Under the pieces are notes generated by a model, which made no database searches, was not told the origin of the DNA, and saw nothing but the letters and a program-made list of their open reading frames with translations. From Candidatus Epilinea brevis (lineage in GTDB: Bacteria > Chloroflexota > Anaerolineae > Epilineales > Epilineaceae): 64,000 bases of DNA. Shown one piece after another: positions 59,652-64,000 of this stretch; position 1 is the first letter of the stretch, and each line of letters starts with the position of its first letter. A program made the translations under genes and the position numbers. The stretch lies in the NCBI GenBank assembly GCA_016710785.1, contig JADJUE010000012.1, forward strand, positions 62,001 to 126,000, in the 5' to 3' direction.

Positions 59652-60278
59652 ATGTCCCCTTCCCGCCCCTCGCGGACCCTTCGATCTGACGCCATCGGTG
59701 CCCTGCGCCAGGCCCTGGTCGCGGCGGTCGTGGTGTTGGCTCTCGGGCTGGGACGGCGCTGGCAGGCGGCCGACGCCACCGTCGACAGCGCCGCGCTTCC
59801 GCTCCCGGCGGGCACCGAGGCCGTTCAGGTCACCGCGGCCGTGGACGGGGACACCTTGCTGCTGGCCGACGGCCGGCGGGTGCGCATCCTGGGCCTGGAC
59901 AGCCCAGAGACCCGTCACCCCGACATGGCCGGCCCGCAGCCCTGGGGGCCAGAGGCCGCGATGCGGCTGAAGGACCTTGTCGCGGGGCGCACCGTAGGCC
60001 TGGAGCGGGACCAAAGCGACCGCGACCATTACGGCCGGCTGCTCCGCCATGTCTGGCTGGGCGGGGATCTGGTCGCGGCGCGCCTGCTGGCGGAGGGTCT
60101 GGCCTGGCCCCTGTCCATTCCCCCCGACCGGGGCCATCACGAGGCGCTGGCCGCCGCCGCCGCCGCGGCGCGCGAGGCGCGCCTGGGTCTGTGGGGCCAG
60201 GCCAGGCCCACCTCCTTGGCCGTCTTCGATCGCCCCGGAGCAAAGGCGACGGCGGGCGCCTCAGAGGGAAGTCCATGA
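59652..60278 (+). CDS. Exported or membrane-anchored thermonuclease (SNase-like)
   Basis: A 208-residue nuclease with one N-terminal hydrophobic segment (LRQALVAAVVVLALGLG). The SNase core reads TAAVDGDTLLLADGRRVRIL (metal Asp), GLDSPETRHPD, LKDLVAGRTVGLERDQSDRD and HYGRLLRHVWLGGDLVAARL, with catalytic Asp, Arg and Glu candidates in place. Extracytoplasmic DNA/RNA degradation or nutrient scavenging is the usual role. The stop overlaps the next ATG. Confidence 0.9.
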   Translation: MSPSRPSRTLRSDAIGALRQALVAAVVVLALGLGRRWQAADATVDSAALPLPAGTEAVQVTAAVDGDTLLLADGRRVRILGLDSPETRHPDMAGPQPWGPEAAMRLKDLVAGRTVGLERDQSDRDHYGRLLRHVWLGGDLVAARLLAEGLAWPLSIPPDRGHHEALAAAAAAAREARLGLWGQARPTSLAVFDRPGAKATAGASEGSP

Positions 60279-61381
60279 ACCACGAGACCGAGACGCCAGC
60301 GCCAGGTGCATCCGCGGCGACCGGCGAGGTCGGGTCGGCCCTGGCGCTCGGCGCCCCGGTCATGCCCTTCGGCAGCTACGCCGGCCTGGCCCTGGCCGAG
60401 GTGGCGCGCCTGGACCCGGGGCATCTCCTGGCCTTGGTCCGCGAGGGTATCGGCCCGGTGGAGCTGCGCGCGGCGGCGGCGCAGGCTCTGGCGCGCAGTC
60501 CGCTGCAACCGGATGCAGCCCCGTTTGGCGGCCTCCTTACCGGGCGGCCGCTCCCCCTCGCCCCATCGCATTGGGAGAGGATCCCGGAGGGAGGGGGCGG
60601 GTCCCGCGAGGACCGGGCGCCCGCACGTCCCTGGGTCCGCGGCCTGCGGCGCGTCGCGCCGTGGCTGCTGGGAGCGGGTCTGGGCGTCGCGGCGCTGGGC
60701 GTGGCCGATGACCGGATGGCCACCGTGCCCCGCTTCCCGGCGGCGCGGGCGCCGGCCACCGCGGCCGCCACCGTTGCCGCCCCGACCGGGACGGCGGAGG
60801 ACCGGGCAGTGAGCGCAGCCGCCGGACCTTCCCCGTTCGCCACCCTCCCGATCGCCACCGCCCTACTCGCCTCCGTCCCAACCACCTCCGTCCCAACCGC
60901 CTCCGCTCCGCTCTCCGCCGCGCCGACCACCGCCGCCCTGACCACCGCCGCGCCACCGGCTGATGCGGACGCGAAGGCCGCCGTCTCCGCGGCGCCCTCC
61001 GCCGGGGATGACGACCCGATGGCCCCCTGCGGTTCGCGCGCGGCCGGGGCCATCGCGGCCGCCGACGCGGCCGCGCATCTGGACCAGTTCAGCGCCATCG
61101 AGTTCGCGGTCGTGGGCGCGAAGGACACCGGCAAGGTCACCTTCCTCAACAGCCACGAGCCCTACCAGGGGCATTTCTACGTCGCCATCTTCCCCGATCT
61201 GTACGGCGCATTCCCCCCAGCGCCCGCCCGCGTTCTGACCGGGCGCTGCGTGGTCATCCAGGGACGCGTCGAGTCCTTCCGCGGCGTGCCGCAGATCGTG
61301 CTGCATGACGCCGCCGATCTGCGCGATCTCGGCCCCGCCGGGCCGGCTCCCGCCACGGCGCCGACACGCCCCTTGCCCTGA
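60275..61381 (+). CDS. Single-pass membrane protein with DUF3820-like N-terminus and OB-fold C-terminus
   Basis: A 368-residue protein of mixed architecture. Residues ~30-75 (MPFGSYAGLALAEVARLDPG, HLLALVREG) match the FGxYKGxxLxEVxxxDPxYL motif of DUF3820-type and exonuclease-X C-terminal modules. A TM helix (PWLLGAGLGVAALGVA) near 130-147 separates it from an Ala/Thr/Pro linker and a C-terminal OB-fold with VGAKDTGKVTFLNSHEPYQG, HFYVAIFPDLYG and CVVIQGRVESFRGVPQIVLH. The OB fold lies outside if the N-terminus is inside. Coupled by ATGA to the SNase gene. Probably a nucleic-acid-related envelope protein. Confidence 0.72.
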   Translation: MNHETETPAPGASAATGEVGSALALGAPVMPFGSYAGLALAEVARLDPGHLLALVREGIGPVELRAAAAQALARSPLQPDAAPFGGLLTGRPLPLAPSHWERIPEGGGGSREDRAPARPWVRGLRRVAPWLLGAGLGVAALGVADDRMATVPRFPAARAPATAAATVAAPTGTAEDRAVSAAAGPSPFATLPIATALLASVPTTSVPTASAPLSAAPTTAALTTAAPPADADAKAAVSAAPSAGDDDPMAPCGSRAAGAIAAADAAAHLDQFSAIEFAVVGAKDTGKVTFLNSHEPYQGHFYVAIFPDLYGAFPPAPARVLTGRCVVIQGRVESFRGVPQIVLHDAADLRDLGPAGPAPATAPTRPLP

Positions 61382-61470
61382 GGGCAGCCCGCACCCCACC
61401 TGGAGCGGGTCGATCGGGTGGTCGCCTGCCCCGGCGGCGCGGCGCCCTGGAGCGCGTAACCCGGAACGGG

Positions 61471-61476
61471 TACAAT
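61471..61476 (+). promoter_or_regulatory. Candidate -10 box of purC
   Basis: TACAAT preceded by cggg, 80 bases before the start. No good -35. Confidence 0.4.
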
Positions 61477-61556
61477 GGGGGCGATCGACGACGACGCCCC
61501 GCAGTCGGCGGCGGCGCGTGCGTTGCACCCTCCCGACCCCTGAGTGGAGCCCTTCC

Positions 61557-62495
61557 ATGCCCCCCACGCTCGAGAGCATCGACCTGCCCCTGGGCCCGCG
61601 CATCCAAGGCAAGGTTCGCGACATCTGGCAGCTTGGCTCGCAGCGGCTCATCGTGACCACCGATCGCCAGAGCGCCTTCGACCGCGTGCTGGGCACCATC
61701 CCCTACAAGGGCCAGATCCTGACCGCCATGGCCGTGTGGTGGTTCGAGCGCACCGGCGACGTCATCGCCAACCACCTCATCAGCCGGCCGGACCCCAACA
61801 CCTTGTTGGTGCGCGGGGCCCAGGTCTGGCCGGTGGAGATGGTGGTGCGGGGCTACATCACCGGCGTGACCGACACGGCGCTGTGGACCAACTACGCCCA
61901 GGGCCGGCGCCGGATCTACGGCCTCGACTTCCCGGAGGGCCTGCACAAGAACCAGCGCTTGCCGGCGCCGGTCATCACCCCTACCACCAAGGCCCAGGAC
62001 GGCGGGCACGACGCCCAGATCAGCCGGGAGGAGATCCTGGCCGGTGGCCTGGTGCCACCCGCGATCTATGCGCAGATGGAGCGTGCGTCGCTGGGTCTCT
62101 TCGCCCGCGGCCAGGAGCTGGCGGCCGCCCGCGGCCTGATCCTGGTGGATACCAAGTACGAGTTCGGGATGGCCGAAGGCGAGTTGCTGCTGGTGGACGA
62201 GCTGCACACGGTGGACAGCTCCCGCTACTGGGAAGCGGCCAGCTACGCGGAGCGCCTCCAGGCGGGCGAAGAGCCGGAGACCTTCGACAAGGAGTTCCTG
62301 CGCCGCTGGTACGTGGCCCAGGGCTACCGCGGCGAGGGTCCGCCGCCGCCCCTGCCGCCGGAGCTGGCGGAACGCATGAGCCGCCTCTACCGGCTGGCCC
62401 TGGAGCGCCTGACGGGCACGCCCTTCCAGCCCGACGAGCGCCCCCCCGAGGCGCGCATCCGCGAGAACCTGCGGCGGGCGGGCCTGCTGGCCTGA
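61557..62495 (+). CDS. purC: Phosphoribosylaminoimidazole-succinocarboxamide synthase
   Basis: Ligates aspartate to CAIR in de novo purine synthesis. 312 residues, the long form found in yeast and many bacteria. Landmarks: IQGKVRDIWQLGSQRLIVTT, DRQSAFDRVLGTIPYKGQIL, PVEMVVRGYITG, PAPVITPTTKAQDGGHDAQI, LILVDTKYEFGM, LLLVDELHTVDSSRYW and FDKEFLRRWYV. ATG 61557 with GGAG eight bases upstream. Solitary; no other pur genes nearby. Confidence 0.97.
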   Translation: MPPTLESIDLPLGPRIQGKVRDIWQLGSQRLIVTTDRQSAFDRVLGTIPYKGQILTAMAVWWFERTGDVIANHLISRPDPNTLLVRGAQVWPVEMVVRGYITGVTDTALWTNYAQGRRRIYGLDFPEGLHKNQRLPAPVITPTTKAQDGGHDAQISREEILAGGLVPPAIYAQMERASLGLFARGQELAAARGLILVDTKYEFGMAEGELLLVDELHTVDSSRYWEAASYAERLQAGEEPETFDKEFLRRWYVAQGYRGEGPPPPLPPELAERMSRLYRLALERLTGTPFQPDERPPEARIRENLRRAGLLA

Positions 62496-62567
62496 AGGCC
62501 AGCCCCGGCGTTTGAAACCGCGGCTCCGCAGACGAAGCCGGCCTGCGCCGGCTCAGTGGCGTAGGCC

Positions 62568-63260
62568 CTACTCGCTGTCCTTCAGCCGCGCATAGACCAC
62601 CAGGCGCTGCTCGTAGTTGGCGGCGCCGGTGTCCCAGGCCCCGTCGCAGGTGATCAGGTTGAGCATGCGCCCGGGGTTGCGGCCGAAGATCTTGGCCAGC
62701 GGCGCCTGGTCGTGGCGGTAGCGCTCCTTGCCCTCCACGACGAACACATAGCGGTCGCCGTTCTCATAGGTGACGACCATCTCGTCACCGGGGATGAGGA
62801 AGCGCAGCTTGTAGAAGACCGCCGGCCCGGTGGGGGAGTCCAGGTGGCCGTCGATCACCGAGGGCTTGCCTTTCTGCCCGGGCAGGGCGCTGTCCCGGAA
62901 CCAGGCGACGTTCATGGCCACCCGAGGCACGTCCACCTGGCCGTTGGGCAGCAGGCCCACCTCCTCGATGGTGGCGCGCACGTTGATGGCCGGGATCTCC
63001 AGCAGCACGGCCCGCCCGGAGGACTGGAAGATGTCCGGGGTCGCCGTCCGGTAGGCTTCGGTAGGGGTGGCCGAAGGCAGCGGGGTGATGGTGGCCGAAG
63101 GCGGGGGCAAGGCGGTGAAGGTGGGCACCAGCTGCGCCTCGATGCCGGGATAGAGCGGCTCGGCGGCCAGGCCGGCACGGCCGCAGGCTGCCAGTCCCGC
63201 GCCGGAGAGCAGCAGGAGGGCGGCCACGCCGAGGCGCTGGGGGGTCTTGCTGAATGGCAT
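62568..63260 (-). CDS. Sortase (class F/E-like) lipoprotein
   Basis: Predicted transpeptidase. The 230-residue precursor has a lipobox LAAC with Cys26 and then a Pro/Thr-rich spacer (ALPPPSATITPLPSATPT). The sortase core (from ~85) includes LLEIPAINVRATIEEVG, PSVIDGHLDSPTGPAVFYKL with catalytic His139, LNLITCDGAWD with Cys205 and NYEQRLVVYARL with Arg219, the full His-Cys-Arg triad. A lipid-anchored sortase is unusual, since most have a TM helix. Substrates with a typical LPxTG tail were not seen in this window. GGAAGGG upstream. Alternatively a non-transpeptidase member of the sortase fold. Confidence 0.9.
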   Translation of the reverse strand: MPFSKTPQRLGVAALLLLSGAGLAACGRAGLAAEPLYPGIEAQLVPTFTALPPPSATITPLPSATPTEAYRTATPDIFQSSGRAVLLEIPAINVRATIEEVGLLPNGQVDVPRVAMNVAWFRDSALPGQKGKPSVIDGHLDSPTGPAVFYKLRFLIPGDEMVVTYENGDRYVFVVEGKERYRHDQAPLAKIFGRNPGRMLNLITCDGAWDTGAANYEQRLVVYARLKDSE

Positions 63261-63435
63261 GATGGGGTTCCCTTCCTTGGCGCGGGGTTCGGCTCCGCGG
63301 CGCGCGGTCCACGTGATGACGGCGGTGCATGCGCCGCCGCTGTGTCCTGCCCAGCAATAGTCGTACCGCAGCCCTGACGGCGTCGAGACCCAGCCCACCA
63401 ACCGGCTACGCTCAATCGCCTCCGTGATGCGCTAC

Positions 63436-64000
63436 TCAGCTCAGCCGAATCACCTTGAACACCTCGGCAAGCGCCATGCCCTGGCCTTCGGCCAGGCCGC
63501 GGTGGCGTTCCAGGAGCCGCCGCTGCAGGGCTTCCATGTCGGGGATCTGGCTGCGATGCTCGCGCAGCGCCGCCAGCTTGCGTTCGAAACCCGTGGAGAT
63601 GTCCTCCCAGGTGTCCGGCTGCAGGGCACCGGCCAGGTAGACGGTGCGCACGACGTGGGGCTCAAGCCCGTCGGCCAGCAGCTGCGGGGCGTTGAGGCGG
63701 TCGCGCGCCGTGGGGAAGACCGCGTCCAGGGTGGCCTGGCCCACGGCGCGGTGGTCGGGATGGTTGATGTGGTGGTCCCAGTACAGGGTGGCCGGGTCAT
63801 GGGTCAGCACCAGGTCCGGGCGGCGGCGGCGGATCTCGCGGGTGATGGCATGTCTGAGGCGCAGGTCCGGCTGCACCTCGCCGTCCGGCCAGCCCAGGAA
63901 GTCCACCCGGCTCAGCCCCAGGACCGCGGCCGCCGCGCGCTGCTCGGCCGCCCGCAGTTCGGTCAGCCGCGAGGGCGTCATCTGCGGATCGGCGGAGCCG
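63436..64000 (-). CDS. LmbE/PIG-L-type deacetylase, 5' end outside the window
   Basis: Zinc-dependent N-deacetylase family (GlcNAc-PI or mycothiol/bacillithiol-type). The visible C-terminal ~188 residues include RLTELRAAEQRAAAAVLGL, VDFLGWPDGEVQPD, RRRPDLVLTHDPATLYWDHH and HPDHRAVGQATLDAVF, matching LmbE proteins. The frame stays open to the right edge (SADPQ before MTPSR), and the metal-binding AHPDD motif must lie outside the window. Substrate unknown. Confidence 0.9.
   Translation of the reverse strand, partial: GSADPQMTPSRLTELRAAEQRAAAAVLGLSRVDFLGWPDGEVQPDLRLRHAITREIRRRRPDLVLTHDPATLYWDHHINHPDHRAVGQATLDAVFPTARDRLNAPQLLADGLEPHVVRTVYLAGALQPDTWEDISTGFERKLAALREHRSQIPDMEALQRRLLERHRGLAEGQGMALAEVFKVIRLS

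Noticed and set aside
1..64000. tRNA, rRNA, insertion sequences, prophage or CRISPR arrays
   Set aside because: No cloverleaf, rRNA core sequence, transposase or integrase motif, or spaced repeats were seen on reading; a tRNAscan or Rfam scan would settle small RNAs.

Overview
The window is a GC-rich (about 70%), densely packed bacterial chromosome segment with no tRNA, rRNA, insertion sequence or CRISPR array that I can see. Several traits point to Chloroflexota (Anaerolineae-like): extracellular proteins with Pro/Thr-rich TPTPT linkers, double-VWA and TolB-like propeller exoproteins, a SurA-like foldase with PT/PA linkers, CotH-lamin-tail proteins, and a DUF4446-LytM-HD cluster. This is inference from gene content; no marker phylogeny could be run.

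Layout. 1-2.9 kb: an RND efflux permease (3' end outside the window) with a very large repeat-bearing periplasmic insertion. 3.2-5.2 kb: urocanate hydratase with a translationally coupled DUF2007 protein. 5.5-7.3 kb: a membrane histidine kinase converging on the next operon. 7.3-13.1 kb (minus strand): rpsF-ssb-rpsR, then a foldase, an inositol-phosphatase-family enzyme and a processive glycosyltransferase, behind a clear promoter. 13.4-17.1 kb: a large propeller plus double-VWA exoprotein. 17.4-26.0 kb (minus): MGMT, metallophosphoesterase, CotH, citrate synthase, and a two-component system preceded by a repeat-tailed exported protein. 26.1-31.1 kb (minus): two tandem small 4-TM membrane paralogues, a CrtI-like oxidase, an ankyrin protein and an S9 peptidase. 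31.4-34.7 kb (plus): small accessory enzymes (glyoxalase fold, two types of small-molecule modifying enzymes, SRPBCC, DUF1801, carbonic anhydrase).

34.7-37.7 kb: a TPP riboswitch with a downstream intrinsic terminator controls a ThiXYZ-like ABC importer, so thiamin-precursor uptake is shut off when TPP is plentiful. 38-38.5 kb: a secreted double-LysM protein with its own promoter and terminator. 38.7-44.5 kb (minus): hemA-hemC-hemD-hemE-hemG with overlapping stop/start codons, a protoporphyrin pathway lacking only hemB and hemL locally. 44.6-50.2 kb (minus): SRAP/YedK, a secreted unknown, a TolB-like exoprotein, HD hydrolase, LytM peptidase, DUF4446 and a small membrane protein. 50.4-53.2 kb (plus): gcvT, GNAT and a PPP phosphatase. 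53.2-55.8 kb (minus): aldo-keto reductase, D-amino-acid oxidase and a MazF-like toxin-antitoxin pair. 56-62.5 kb (plus): YfiH, rhodanese lipoprotein, tyrS, pdxH, SNase, a membrane OB-fold protein and purC. 62.6-64 kb (minus): a sortase lipoprotein and a truncated LmbE-type deacetylase.

Sequence quality. At least seven genes between about 10.8 and 27.7 kb are each interrupted by one single-base frame shift in a GC-rich tract, in both directions, while genes before and after this segment are intact. I read these mainly as local consensus indels and annotate each as one gene with the disruption noted; real decay cannot be excluded without reads.
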